A DNA stretch of 64,000 bases from Gigaspora margarita (GCA_009809945.1 WTPW01000421.1:27356-91355), one strand, 5' to 3'; positions 45,193 to 56,319 are shown, counted from the first letter of the stretch. The notes: a model not told the origin generated them from the letters alone. Made by a program: numbers and translations.

Positions 45193-46550
45193 CATTTATT
45201 GCTATATTATATTAGACTGTGCAAATAAAATTAATTGTTTCTTGTAATATATTAAGGTTAAAAAACACTTGGGACCCAGTTGTTATTGTATAAATATAAA
45301 AAAAATTATATAGAATTTTTAAATATATATTTTATATATTGAATAAAAAAAATTTTTTTAAAAAGAAAACAATTTTACAAATTTATCAAAAATACCAAAA
45401 AAGCTCAAAAGAATTCACTAAAAAGAATTCCTCAAAAAATGCCAAAAATTCACAAAAAATTTTTCTAACAACAAAAGTTCTAGGAGAATTCACCAAAAAG
45501 TACCAGAAGTATACAAGAAGAGTTTACTAAAAAAAATACCAAAAGTCTACAAAAAGAGTTTACCAAAAGATACCAAAACTTTACAAAAATAGTTCACAAA
45601 AAGACACTAAAAGTTTCAAGTGAATTATTTATCAAAAAATGCTGAACGTTCACAAGAAATGTTCACTAAAATACACTGAAGGTTTACAAGAAAAGTTTGC
45701 AAATAAATACTGAAAGTCCACAAGAAGAGTTTACTAAAAAATACCAAAAGTCCACAAGAAGAATTCACCAAACAAATTTCAAAAGTTCCAAGAAAAGTTC
45801 ACCAAGAAATGCTAAAAGTCCCAAGAGAATTACTAAAAAATACTAAAAGTTAGAAGAAGAGTTTACCAAAATGCCAAAAGTCCACAAAAAGAGTTCACCA
45901 AAAGCCCAAGAGAATTCACCAAAAAACACCAAAAGTGCATAAAAAGAGTTCACTAGAAAATGCTGAAAGTTCACAAGAAAAGTTTATTAGAAAATGTTAA
46001 AAGTTCTCAAAAGAATTTACCAAACAAACTAAAAGTCCTAAGAGAGTATTTACTAAAAAACACCAAATGTCCCAAAAGAATTCACCAAAAAATACAAAAA
46101 TCTACAAGAATTCACTAGAAAATGCTAAAGGTTCTTAATAGAATTCAACAACAAATGCTGAAAGTCCACAAGAGTTCCCAAAAAAGGCGGAAAGAATTTA
46201 CTAAAAGCCACAAAAAAGTTTTCAAAAGTCCAAAAAAAAGTTCATAGTAAAGTTTACTAACAAATTATTGAAAGCTTACCAATTCTGAAAATTAGTAAAG
46301 TCTATAAAAAATACCAAAAAATCAAAAAAGTACTTACAATTAAGGTACCGAAAGTTAAAGAAAATTAAAAAAAAAGAAAAAGCCCACAATGGCAGCTTCA
46401 CTAAGTTTCTAGTAAAAAAAATCTACAAAGAAAAAATGTATAAGTTCAAAAAAAAAATAAATAAATACAAATAGTGAAAAAACATATATCTTAGAATCCT
46501 GGTTTTAATTTTTATACTTGATTTTCTAAAAGCAAAAAATAATAATAATA
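45193..46550. repeat. Degenerate minisatellite of 30-45 bp A-rich units
   Basis: From about 45390 to 46300 there are more than 20 loose copies of AAAGTCCACAAGAAGAGTTC followed by ACCAAAAAATACCA. One strand is strongly enriched in A, with C and G confined to the same positions of each unit. The array fades into AT-rich DNA. A short frame at 45339-45530 is a product of the repeat. Confidence 0.7.
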
Positions 46551-46567
46551 ATAAATATAAACAAAAG

Positions 46568-47341
46568 AAAAGTATGGTGACTTAGAGAAGTTGTCAAGTT
46601 GCCACCCCAAGTGGCAGGTTGAAAGTTCAAATCCCATCTGAAACACTTAGAAAAATAGACCTATGTTTAGTAACTTGTTTCTCAATAGCAGTTGGGTATA
46701 TAATCTGTAGTTTCTACCATCTAGAATGGGAGCTTTTGGTGTAAGTGTGATATTATACTGACAAATCCAAGAAACTGGAGAAATAGAAAACCTGTTTGGC
46801 AAGTCCCAAGTAAGAAGGTAGTAAAATGATCTCTGATAGTGCTTCCAAAAAGGTTGGTACTGGGGTCAGCATGAACCTTATAAGAGCAGTATAAGGGAGC
46901 TATAGCAGTTTAAGGATAATCTCTGACTGCAAGTATCAGTTAATGCTATAGTGTTTGCTTCTGAAAACCACTTCAGTGTTGAATTGGAATATATATTGGG
47001 TGGCTGGCAATTTCTATGAGGATAAAATTGAATAAAGGAGTTCTAAGGCTAGTAGGCCAGATTGCAAATATTTCCAAAACTATTATATATATATATAGTA
47101 AACTGGTAAATATTAATAGGCGAAGCAAAGATCAAAGTGTCTTGAATAGGCAGGTTCTATAGTTTGTTCTGCAGGTATGGTAGCTAGTATAGAACCTTTA
47201 GATGAACTACTTAAATTAGGTACCAAAAGTGCACGTGTAGCTAGTTGTACACTTATTATTGTAACAAATATCATTAATAGTCAATAAAACCTTTTAGCCT
47301 AAGTAGATGGCCATTAAACCTAAAAAAAAAAATAAAATAAA
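46568..47341 (+). mobile_element. SINE copy A, tRNA-related head, A-rich tail
   Basis: The head TATGGTGACTTAGAGAAG and a B-box-like AAGTTCAAATCCC match copy B at 48754. The 3' domain GTAGCTAGTATAGAACC, CTACTTAAATTAGG, CCAAAAGTGCACGTG is shared with copies B and C. It ends in an A-run near 47322-47332. Direct repeats ATAAATATAAACAAAAG (46551-46567) and ATAAATGTGAACAAAAG (47342-47358) match at 15 of 17 bases, the long variable TSD of LINE-mobilised elements. Confidence 0.75.
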
Positions 47342-47358
47342 ATAAATGTGAACAAAAG

Positions 47359-47912
47359 CAGCTGATCATAATTTTCACAATTGAGATGTAAGCTCTTGTA
47401 GTGTATCAATTTATTATATGTCTGAATATTTATATTTCATGGGTTTTGATTATTCACTTCAATAGCATCTAATATTTTCCCTGCTAATTTCATATACCAT
47501 TTAGATAAAAAAAGATCAATCTAATTTTTTGATTGTGATGCAATAAAAAATTCTTATTTATTACCAATCTTCAATATAATTGGTCAATTATATGAGGTTG
47601 CTATGGCAATAGGTTGCTATCTATAAGTTTTTTATTATATATATATATAAAATAAAATTTTAATTTTTTCAAAAAAGGCACCCAGCTGGGTTACAAGAAA
47701 TAATTATATTTGTTTGCATGGCCTAATATAACCCTTTGATTTATTTATTTATTATTAGAATAATTCAACCAATACTATAAACAGCTATAAGACCCCCTAT
47801 GAAAGTAGATCCACTATGTATCATTCCAGGGCTACTATTAGGTTGAGATTTTTGTGAAGATAAAAAACCCAGATATACTATAGAATCTAAAATAATAAAA
47901 AACCTAGTACTG
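47359..47912. other. Intergenic DNA
   Basis: AT-rich, with a TA run near 47635-47650. AGATCCACTATG-ATTCCAGGGCTACTATTAGGTT near 47805-47850 loosely resembles GACCCAGGTCTACTATCAGG near 48508, marking an unclassified short repeat. No gene. Confidence 0.4.
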
Positions 47913-47914
47913 TA

Positions 47915-48375
47915 GGTTTCTGAAAATAAGCCACTTCCAAAAAAAGCTACTACTAGATTTTCAAAAGGATTTTTAAAGAAATCTTTAACAGTTGCTACAT
48001 ATAAAAATTTTATTTTACTAAGTAAACCTCAAAAGTGTGATTAAGTATACTTGTTCAGGACAATGAAATACACCTACAGTAAAAATTTCATAGCATTTGG
48101 ACAACTTTTATTAGTACATTTTTCAATTTTTTAAAAAATTTAACAATTCGAAAATAAGCTACCACCACATTTTTTGTATAACTTTTTGGCCAAAAAGGGG
48201 GGTCAGCTAAAGCGGAGTTAATTCAATATATGATCTACATACTGCATAAATTACATTATTGATATCTATATAACCTTCTAACAATAAATGCATCAAAAAG
48301 GTAACCCTAACCCTAACCAAATTTCACTCCGCTTTAGCCGACCCCCAAAAAGGGTAGCTTGTTTTTAGTAAAATA
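47915..48375. mobile_element. CTGAAAATAAGC family MITE, split by a smaller MITE
   Basis: It begins TACTGTAGGTTTCTGAAAAT and ends GGGTAGCTTGTTTTTAGTAA then TACAGTA. The interior blocks match the copies at 34.8 and 36.2 kb. The 147-bp element at 48199-48345 sits just before the right end, where other family members read GGCCAAAAAAGGTAGC without interruption. Confidence 0.7.
48199..48345. mobile_element. 147-bp MITE with 8-bp TSD and telomere-like block
   Basis: GGGGTCAGCTAAAGCGGAGT is mirrored by ACTCCGCTTTAGCCGACCCC. CAAAAAGG flanks both ends (48191-48198 and 48346-48353). GTAACCCTAACCCTAACC lies next to the right TIR. It is the intact relative of the element split by the CACTA insertion (15016/24502). 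Its middle also matches the arm of the foldback at 44.3 kb. Confidence 0.82.
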
Positions 48376-48739
48376 CAGTATACTATAGAATAAACATTCA
48401 AATAGCTTGAAAATAAAATATAATTCATATTACTTGTACCAATATGCTATATTTATATTGCCAGGTACTGGACCCTATCCGTACAATAGACCCAGGTCTA
48501 CTATCAGGTTTAAAATTAAGAAAATGTAACAGACCCAGGTCTTTTATATGGCCATTTATGGTAGTTCCAAAATTCATCCAAAAATTAAAGGTGAGTAAAT
48601 ATAAATTATTTATTATATGATTTTAGCAGTACAACAAGATTTATATAGAAATTAAAATGTACTACTAATAAAACTTATATATTTGTAATTAAATTTGTCT
48701 AAAATTTTATAATTATAAAACAAAATGCATGTTTTATAA
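48376..48739. other. Intergenic AT-rich DNA
   Basis: Only the short ACAGACCCAGGTCT-type repeat near 48500-48545 stands out. No gene is seen. Confidence 0.4.
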
Positions 48740-48753
48740 TAGTAAAATTTTAA

Positions 48754-49735
48754 GGGGTGTGGTGACTTAGAGAAGTTGGTAAGTTGTCACCCCCAAGCGG
48801 CAGATCTAGAGTTCAAATCCCACTGGTGACAGTTTGGAAAATAGGCCTGTGTTATGGTACTATTTCTCCTCGTTGGTCCTTTGGTACACCATTTTGAATG
48901 GGAATCTTCGAGCACACAAAATCCAAGGATCAGAAAATGGATACCCATTTGGAAGTCACAAGTGAGAAAGTAGCAAAGATCTTTGACGATGCTAACTATA
49001 ATTGGAGTATCGAAAACTGGAGCTGGAGAACCGGATAATAAGACCCTCAAAAAGGGGGGTCCACCAACCTGGCCGCTGGAGTCGTACTGGAGGAAAAGGA
49101 CATGTGTTTCGGCAGCATGTACCAAGGAGAGGGAGTCCATTCAGCGCTTAAAGCCAGGCTGACCAACCCTTCTGGGCTAACTGGTTTGGAAGTTTGGGGA
49201 TACTGAGAAAGGACCGATAGGAAGGTTGTAGTGGGTATCGGGATTGGAGTGAACCTTACAAGGGCAGAAGTAGGTAATGGTAGCAGTTTAATAGTTAGCT
49301 CTGACTGCAAGTATATAGGTAAAGCTGTAGCATAAGTTACCAAAGTGTAGGTAATACCTGTGTGGGACAGAGACTGCTCTACCAGGTGTGCCGCGAGGAT
49401 AAACTAGTCCTAAGAGGATTCTGCGAGCATCTGGGACTGCCTTGACTGACTTATGTAACAGAAGACTGTACCAGTGACACAAGGAGGATTTGGCAGGAGA
49501 AGCATAGATCAGAGGGTTTAAATAGGTAACTCCCTAGTTGGGTTGCAGGTATGGCAACTAGTGTAGAACCTTCGGGCGGACTACTTAAATTAGACAACCA
49601 AAAGTTGTACATGTAGCTTGTTGTACTCTCATCTATGTAACAAATGTCAGGGTGCCCCTGGAGGCACCCGTGATCTGACTTACTTGAATAAAAGCCTTTC
49701 CCCATAGCGGTAACTTTGACATAAAAAAAAAAAAA
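48754..49735 (+). mobile_element. SINE copy B, tRNA-related head, 982 bp
   Basis: The head GTGGTGACTTAGAGAAGTTG with CTAGAGTTCAAATCCCAC (B box near 48810-48820) looks like a diverged tRNA, perhaps a Leu type with long variable arm. The 3' domain is GGGTTGCAGGTATGGCAACT, GAACCTTCGGGCGGACTACT, then AATAAAAGCC and an A-run at 49723-49735. TSDs TAGTAAAATTTTAA (48740-48753) and TAGCAAAATTTTAA (49736-49749) match at 13 of 14. It is the least AT-rich kilobase of the window. Frames on the minus strand through it are not genes. Confidence 0.8.
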
Positions 49736-49749
49736 TAGCAAAATTTTAA

Positions 49750-50679
49750 TAAAGCATATATTAAAAAATTATATATCTATATATTATAAAGTTTCTTCCT
49801 AGTTGGCTCAAATTTTTTTAGTTACGCAAAATAATTAATTTTGAATAGTTAATATTATATGATTATTATATGATTTTTGTAACAACTTTTAATATCTAAA
49901 ATTTAATTTTTATAACTTGATAAATATTTAATCAATTTTAATTATTTTACTATTTTTAGAATCAAAAAATCTGCTCTATAATTTTATTTAATCATTCAAA
50001 ATGATTAGTTAAAAATTTTTTTAAAAAAAATCAATATAGTATAATCCTGCAATAGTTATGTGCCTATTGTGAGATTGTAACTAAGGTAAGCAAAATTTAT
50101 ATATTTAGTATATATAGTTAAATAGAAGAATTAAAATGACTATAGTGAGATTGTGACTAATGTGAATATAACTATTATGAGGTTATAAATTTTATATGTA
50201 ATTTGCAACTTGTAATTTACCTTTAAAAATGATCTTATTCAATCTTTATTAAAATTCATTAAAATATATAGCTTAATCTTGTATCAAAAAAATAATTTTA
50301 AGAATTTGTTTATAATCTTGATCTATGATTTTTAATACTATATAAAAAAACTGTAAAATAACTTATTTATATTATTTACAATTATATAGGAATTTATTAA
50401 CAAAATAGCTAAAATTAACTAGCAAAACTATGTGTTTGATATTGGATTCATAAATAGCATATAATTGACAAGGTTTTTAGAAATTATATGTATATATATA
50501 GATAAAAGTTTTAAATTTTATGGAGTTTTTTTGACTATAAATTACTTAACTATTTATATATAACAATAATATATATATAGTGCTATTAATAATCAAATTG
50601 AATATATTGGAAATTAAAAAGTAAGCTTTTTACAATAATATCAGATAATAGAGTAAATATAAAAGCTCAATAAATCAAA
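49750..50679. other. Intergenic AT-rich DNA
   Basis: Almost pure A/T sequence. Near 50045-50180 loose repeats of TATTGTGAGATTGTAACTAA occur, possibly an eroded mariner end. No gene. Confidence 0.45.
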
Positions 50680-50681
50680 TA

Positions 50682-51987
50682 CAGTAGGGGGACATATTAT
50701 TATGGACACTATTTGGGTGGCTGTCGCTCAAAATCAGGTAAGTAAACAAAGCACAAAATTTATATCACATGACCAGCTGATCTAACGATACAACATACTA
50801 AAATTTGGTGCAATTTCATTAGATTGCACTGGTTTTATGCAAAAGTTAGTAAAAGTAGCATTTTTGGGTTTGTACGAAAATCGATTTTTGGAATTTTTTG
50901 AATTTTTTTTTAAAAAAAAAATTCACAAAAACTGATTTTTTGCGCAAATCAGTTCAAATTTCGCTCAAATGTAGTGTGACATCAGGTCATGTTGTGTGAT
51001 AAAAAAAGTATATCTGTATAACCAATCAGCATAAAAAAAAACAAATGTGCATCTTAATTTTTTTTCCCACAAAAAATGGGTGTGAAGAAAGATTTAACAA
51101 AAAGTCAGTGAGAAGCCATAATTTATGGACACCAAAGAGGTGATTTACTTTGAACAATTGTAGCTTTAGTTGGTTGTAGTAAAAGTTCTGTGGGGAACGT
51201 CATAAAGCAGTACTGTGAGTCAGGTACAGAAATTCAAAAAAAAAGGACTGGGCAACCAAAAACTAACACCTTTAGATCTTGAAAACCTTAAAGGCTTAGT
51301 CACAAATGGCAACTGCTGTCTCAGCCTTACACAAATAACCAACCTATACAATTGTCAAGCAAAAAAAAAGATTTCTGAGAGTACCATATGCCGTGCTTTG
51401 CACAGTTTGGGCTCGTCCTCGTGTGTTGCCCCCAAAGCCTCTTATCATGACTGAGAGTATAGAAAAAAGGTATAAATGGGCACTTGAACATCAGGAGTGG
51501 TATTTTATGGTCGGACAAGACCTATATACATCATTTTCTGGGTTCCCCCAACACGAACAAAATGAAAAATGGGTGTTAGTAATATCGTAGAGCCAGATGC
51601 TCTTGTAAAAAATCGTGGTATGAAACACTACCAGAACTTTGCCACAGACTGTCACCAGCATCCCCAATTGGGTTGATGCTTGTATAGAGATTGGGGCAGA
51701 CCCATCAAATATTATAATATAATTTGTTTTTTTTTTATATAAAAATGTAAAAAAAAAAATAAAAAAATAAAAAATGCAAAATTTTGGCTTTCATACAAAT
51801 AAAAAAAATCAAATTTTTAGAATTTTTTGCATCATTTCTGCATGATGTAATAAAATTGTGTAAAATTTTAGTATATTGTACCACGAGATCGAGCAGTCAC
51901 GTGATATAAATTTTGTGCTGTGTTTACTTATCCGATTTTGAGTGACAGCTGCCCAAAAAGTGTCCATAATAATATGTCCCCCCACTG
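50682..51987 (+). mobile_element. Tc1/mariner-type transposon with TIRs of about 95 bp, decayed
   Basis: CAGTAGGGGGACATATTATT and the following 75 bp are mirrored at the right end, ending CCCCCCACTG, with about 85% identity. TA flanks both ends (50680-50681 and 51988-51989). It contains one broken transposase gene. Typical Tc1 elements are longer; most of the catalytic part is missing. Confidence 0.85.
51076..51690 (+). pseudogene. Tc1-like transposase, N-terminal half
   Basis: It starts MGVKKDLTKSQ then TGA (CGA by one C-to-T change) then EAIIYGHQRGDLL, a second TGA, and IVALVGCSKSSVGNVIKQY. This is the first helix-turn-helix of the paired-like DNA-binding domain. After a frameshift the second half of the domain is seen as NCCLSLTQITNLYNCQ and ISESTICRALHSLG. 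Another frameshift leads to KPLIMTESIEKRYKWALEHQ. The tail IVEPDALVKNRGMKHYQ near 51592-51640 is late Tc1 sequence, so the DDE catalytic core between is deleted. It would bind the TIRs and cut at TA, but this copy is inactive. Confidence 0.75.
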
Positions 51988-51989
51988 TA

Positions 51990-52559
51990 AAAAGGGTTAG
52001 TAAAATGCCTTTTATAGTACACACATTTTAGCTAGTAATTGGCAAAAGCTTTTTACTAACTAAATTGTTTATAACTTATACAAAATAATTAATAAATTTT
52101 TTTATAAGTTTCAAATAAAATGAGAAACTAGAAATGCACAAGAAGTTGCAAATTTTAGAAAAGAATATAAAAATAAATAATTTTAGATTTATTTTTTTTA
52201 ATTAAATTAACTATTTTTTTAAATTATATTAATAATTCAGAATACTAAAAAATGACTTTGCTTATAATGTAATATTTAACTTGCTAAAATTTATTGTTTT
52301 TAGTATGAATGGTTCTTTTGGTTAATATATATTAATATAAATTTACTTATATTAAACAAAAATAATTTATTAAATGCATATCAGGATTATAATTGTCCTA
52401 ATAAATTATACTTACAAATAATAAGTGGTGTTTAATAAATGATTTAACTAATTTTTTTTCTTAGAACCTAAGAGCATTTAATTTATAACTTAGCATATTA
52501 TCACAACTTTATCCTACTAATAATTTCTGTTAATTACTTAACATCCAGATACTATTCAG
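51990..52559. other. Intergenic AT-rich DNA
   Basis: Plain AT-rich sequence; nothing recognised. Confidence 0.45.
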
Positions 52560-52925
52560 ATCCCTTCTCCCACAGTGTTACAGTTCTACTAATGGTAGTT
52601 CCAGTTGATCACAAACTATAATTTTAAAGGCTTGTATTTAGCTTGCATATTTGGATACCCAAATATTAGATTCATACTAGTTTTTTGTCTACTTTTAGTA
52701 GGGCTAACTGGCATCACTTGGATTGATACTCCAGTTGGTAAATAATATTTTATACAGAAAATGCCATCATCAAGTTCATGTAACAGAACCAAATCTTATA
52801 TTTTGTAGCTTTGTTTATTTCCAAATTAGAGTTCTAGCTTTCAAATTCAAATTACTGCTAAGTGAAATTAAACTGGCAGCTTTGTGATTGGAGTCCTTAG
52901 AGCATAACTGCTATGCTATCAACCC
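52560..52925 (-). mobile_element. Possible minus-strand SINE with tRNA-like head
   Basis: Read on the minus strand from about 52925: TTGATAGCATAGCAGTTATG fits an A box (TAGCATAGCAG) and closely resembles the head of copy C at 59431. A weak B-box-like AGTTTAATTTCAC follows about 45 bp later. The body matches none of the other copies, and no A-tail or TSD was found, so the 3' limit is a guess. Confidence 0.4.
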
Positions 52926-53780
52926 AACAATCAATTTAACTAATTTACTTGGCCTGTTTAATGAACATACCAAATATTTTAGTAGTAGTAAATATGTTAC
53001 AATCAGAATAATATATTTATTAATTTACTGCTCTTATAGTTAAACTATGTTTTATTACTCAAAATATTAATATAACATTGGATTTCAATTCTAATAATAT
53101 TGTATTTGATAATAATCTTGAATATAAAAATAATAAAAAAAAACTATAATTGGGCCAAAGAAATAACAAATCAAAATCAATACACCTACAAATACAAATA
53201 GATTATTAGATGGTATCAAATTATCTTTTTATATTATTATTGGCCACCTTCTAATATAAATATACATCTTGCATATCTATTGGACTCAAATATAAAAGAT
53301 TGTAATTTTTATTATCTGATGAGCAAAATCAAATTAATCAAACTTTATATACTGCATATGCAGAGTTTAAAGAACAATACTATTCATCTAAGCAAGTTAC
53401 TTTATAAATATCTGATCTAATTACTATGACTAATAAAAATGAAAAGCAAGTTTATCAGAAAAAATTTATTTAATCTATATTTTCTTTAAGCTCTCAAAAC
53501 TATAACAAAATTACAAATTATTATGCTTTTTCTAAACTTAATTTGAAGCAAATCCTGTAGCATACTAGTAGTAGTTTTTACAAAAATAGCAATTTCTAAT
53601 TTTAAATAAAATAATTTAAAAATTTTTTGCAGTTTATACAACAAGTATACAAGTAAATACTTGTTCTCAGATATAGAAAATATTATGAGTATAAAGAAAA
53701 TATTATTGAAGCTAAAGTTGTTTAGCTAAATAATAGTTCTAAAACATAATATAAAAATAATTGGTTTTATTATTTCTAAG
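52926..53780 (+). pseudogene. AT-rich DNA with a fragment perhaps from a hAT transposase
   Basis: Between about 53200 and 53560, two plus-strand frames together give YYYWPPSNINIHLAYLLDSN IKDCNF and then LLSDEQNQINQTLYTAYAEF KEQYYSSKQ. LAYLLDSN-KD resembles the LAhLLDPR-KD motif in the late part of hAT transposases. There are several stops and frameshifts and no TIRs could be assigned. It could also be a decayed unrelated gene. Confidence 0.3.
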
Positions 53781-53784
53781 ATTT

Positions 53785-53992
53785 AGAATTACCATATTTC
53801 TCTGAAAATAAGCAACCTTTTTTTACTATAGGAGTGCTTATTTTTGGTTATAATCTCAACTAATAATTCAAATGATTTGATATTTAGTTGCTTATTTCTA
53901 TTATATAAGAGGTGCTTATTTCAGGTATATATGAACTGTAGGGGGAACTTATTTTTGGGAGGTGCTTATTTTCATAGGAATACAGAAGTATA
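53785..53992. mobile_element. Short CTGAAAATAAGC family MITE
   Basis: ACCATATTTCTCTGAAAATA at the left is mirrored by GGTGCTTATTTTCATAGGAATA at the right. Inside, GTGCTTATTT occurs three more times. Confidence 0.55.
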
Positions 53993-54028
53993 AGGTTGTT
54001 TAATACAAACAGCAAATTGTAAGTTATA

Positions 54029-54436
54029 CAGTGCGTAACACCTAAAGACTAAAATAATTTCAAAAATTAATAGCTCATGATACAGAAAAGATATAAAAAA
54101 AAGAAAGCCACTATATTGTAGCCAAGTTAATTTGCTTCAACTTAGCGGCTTTATTTTAAAAATAATTATTAAATATTCTTGATTTATAACATTTTAAATG
54201 TGCTCAATTTTTATATAATACATTAAAAAATCAACAAAAATGGGACAAGTCACATGTTTTGGCCTTTGTTTATTGGCTAATTTTAAAAAATTTGTTAATT
54301 AATAAAATTTTAGCCATTAAAAAAAATTTTTTTTAACCAATTAAAATAAAAGAAATCAACAAACCATCAATATTCATTATAAATTTTTTCAAAATAGGAC
54401 AAATTATGCATTTTAGTCTTTAGATGTCGTGCACTA
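54029..54436. mobile_element. 408-bp Tc1/mariner-type MITE
   Basis: TA-CAGTGCGTAACACC then TAAAGACTAAAAT is mirrored by ATTTTAGTCTTTAGATGTCG then TGCACTA-TA. TA flanks both ends. Inside, an AATCAACAAAAATGGGACAA block is partly duplicated near 54370-54410. Non-coding. Confidence 0.72.
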
Positions 54437-54943
54437 TAGAATTTATTTTAAATAATATAGTAATAGTGGTTATAATTGATAACTTTATATATACAGTATT
54501 AAATAATATATAATAGCAATATAGTTAATAAATTTGATATATTAGTAAATTAAATATATATATCAATAATAGTACAATTGATAAATTTATAAATATAGTG
54601 ATAGTAGTACAATTATAAATTAAATATTATACATACTAAACTTTTTTATATTTTTATAAATTTATTGAATATTTGAATATTAACCAATATTTTTTACTAA
54701 TGCCAAAATTTTAAAGTTTGTAATTTATCATTACTCAAAACTCATTGGTTCTACTCTCTATTTTGAAGGATTTATACACTTTAAAAACCTAATTGGATAT
54801 ATTTTATATGATCTTTTAAAGTAGTTAAATAACTATTATAATAAAAAAGATGTATAATATTAATTAATAGAATTTATCTGTACTATATTGTACTAGATTT
54901 AGTACATGATTAAACTAAATAATCTATTAATTTTTAAAATTAA
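54437..54943. other. AT-rich DNA with loose short repeats
   Basis: At 54450-54615 loose repeats of ATAGTACAATTGATAAATTT alternate with TA runs. No gene. Confidence 0.4.
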
Positions 54944-54946
54944 CTA

Positions 54947-55699
54947 TAGTCAGATCTCTCTTAATCATAAGTTGGTTGCACCCTATTTAGGAGATTATAT
55001 AGAGGTATGACTATAAATAAAATATCTTGCTATGATTACATGGCCAAAGGCCAATAAGTAATATATTTTTGCATATTTGAAATACTATTAAAAAAATTAA
55101 AATGTTTGATATTAAATAACTTTTGATTCAGTGGCCCAATTTGAATAAAATGACCACTAGAGTGTTTGACTCAATGAGACAAACCTAAATAGTTTAAAAT
55201 TATTCAAATCGAATTACAAAATGCTAAGATTATTAAGGATTTTTTACTTAGATAATTAAATTTAATCAATTCTTAAACATGTGAAGTGATACAAATTCTT
55301 AGGATTACAGGAGCTTATAATTGGATTTTAACATTCTTGACTCATCAGAATCGTCTCATCAAGATGAACATTTTGGTAGTTGTTTTATCCAAATCAGACT
55401 ACTGAATCAATAGTTATTTGCTATTAAATCTTTAAGAATTTTTAATAAAAAATTTTAAATAAATATGAATATAAATATTGGCCAATCAGATGTTATAATC
55501 CATATTTGTCAAATTTTGTAATTATAATGAGAGTTTATTATTAATAAAATTGATAAAAAATCAAAATTTTTTTGTAATAGTAATTATATGAATTGTGACT
55601 ATAATAAGGTTTTTTTACTATATTTAAGTCTATTGCACAAATATTAGATGTTTATATAGAGGTGTGACTATGAGATGTGACTGTAGAGAGGTCAGACTG
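54947..55699. mobile_element. Tc1/mariner-type non-autonomous element holding a foldback insert
   Basis: The right end GTAGAGAGGTCAGACTG-TA and the left end TA-TAGTCAGATCTCTC are inverted copies, with subterminal TAGAGGTATGACTAT and TAGAGGTGTGACTAT. TA flanks both sides. No transposase was seen. The foldback at 55129-55411 lies inside. Confidence 0.6.
55129..55411. mobile_element. Foldback element related to the 4.5-kb hairpins
   Basis: TTGATTCAGTGGCCCAATTT, GACCAC and CTCAATGAGAC on the left are mirrored by GTCTCATCAAGATG, GGTAGTTG and ATCAGACTACTGAATCAA on the right. The same series (CAGTGGTCCA, GATTTTGGTACC, CGTCTC) makes hairpins 4534-4620 and 4715-4803. Confidence 0.6.
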
Positions 55700-55701
55700 T
55701 A

Positions 55702-56082
55702 CTTTATTAAATATTTTTTTATAATATTTTAACTTCTGGACTATTTGTTTTGAAAAATTTATAGCTTTATATAGCTTTTTAAATTTTATACATTTTTTTA
55801 AATTTGCAATTGCTAAATTAATCTAATTTTTAGCTATTTACTTGTAATTTTACAAAATATTTATGATTATAAAAATTTTTTACTAAATAAAATTTATTTA
55901 AACTATTAATAAAATTATAAATATAAGTTTGATAATTTTAATTTTAAAATTTTATTAAGATTAGATAAATATATAAGAAGTAATCTAAATTTAAAATTTT
56001 TTAAAAGTTTTGCTAGCAAATACTATATCCTAATTTATATAAAAACATAGATGTAATTTTTTTAAAATTTAAAGTAATATAA
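55702..56082. other. Intergenic AT-rich DNA
   Basis: Nothing recognised. Confidence 0.4.
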
Positions 56083-56319
56083 CTTGAGATTAGTGCTTCA
56101 ATCTGTAATCTGACTAATTCGGATTGATCTGATAATTTGGTTTAATTTCAGATATCCTTATTCGTTAATTTTAAACAGATAAATTCATAATACATGTCAG
56201 ATTAAAGATAAGGATTATCTGAATTATAATCCCAGATATTGCTAGGATCTCATATATCAGTATCTGGTATGTATATACGTATATACCAGATACGCACATA
56301 TGTATAAAGGTAATATATA

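Noticed and set aside
48787..49741. Several minus-strand frames of 64-117 codons
   Set aside because: They lie antisense to SINE copy B, overlap one another and show no domain; they reflect the lower AT content of the SINE.
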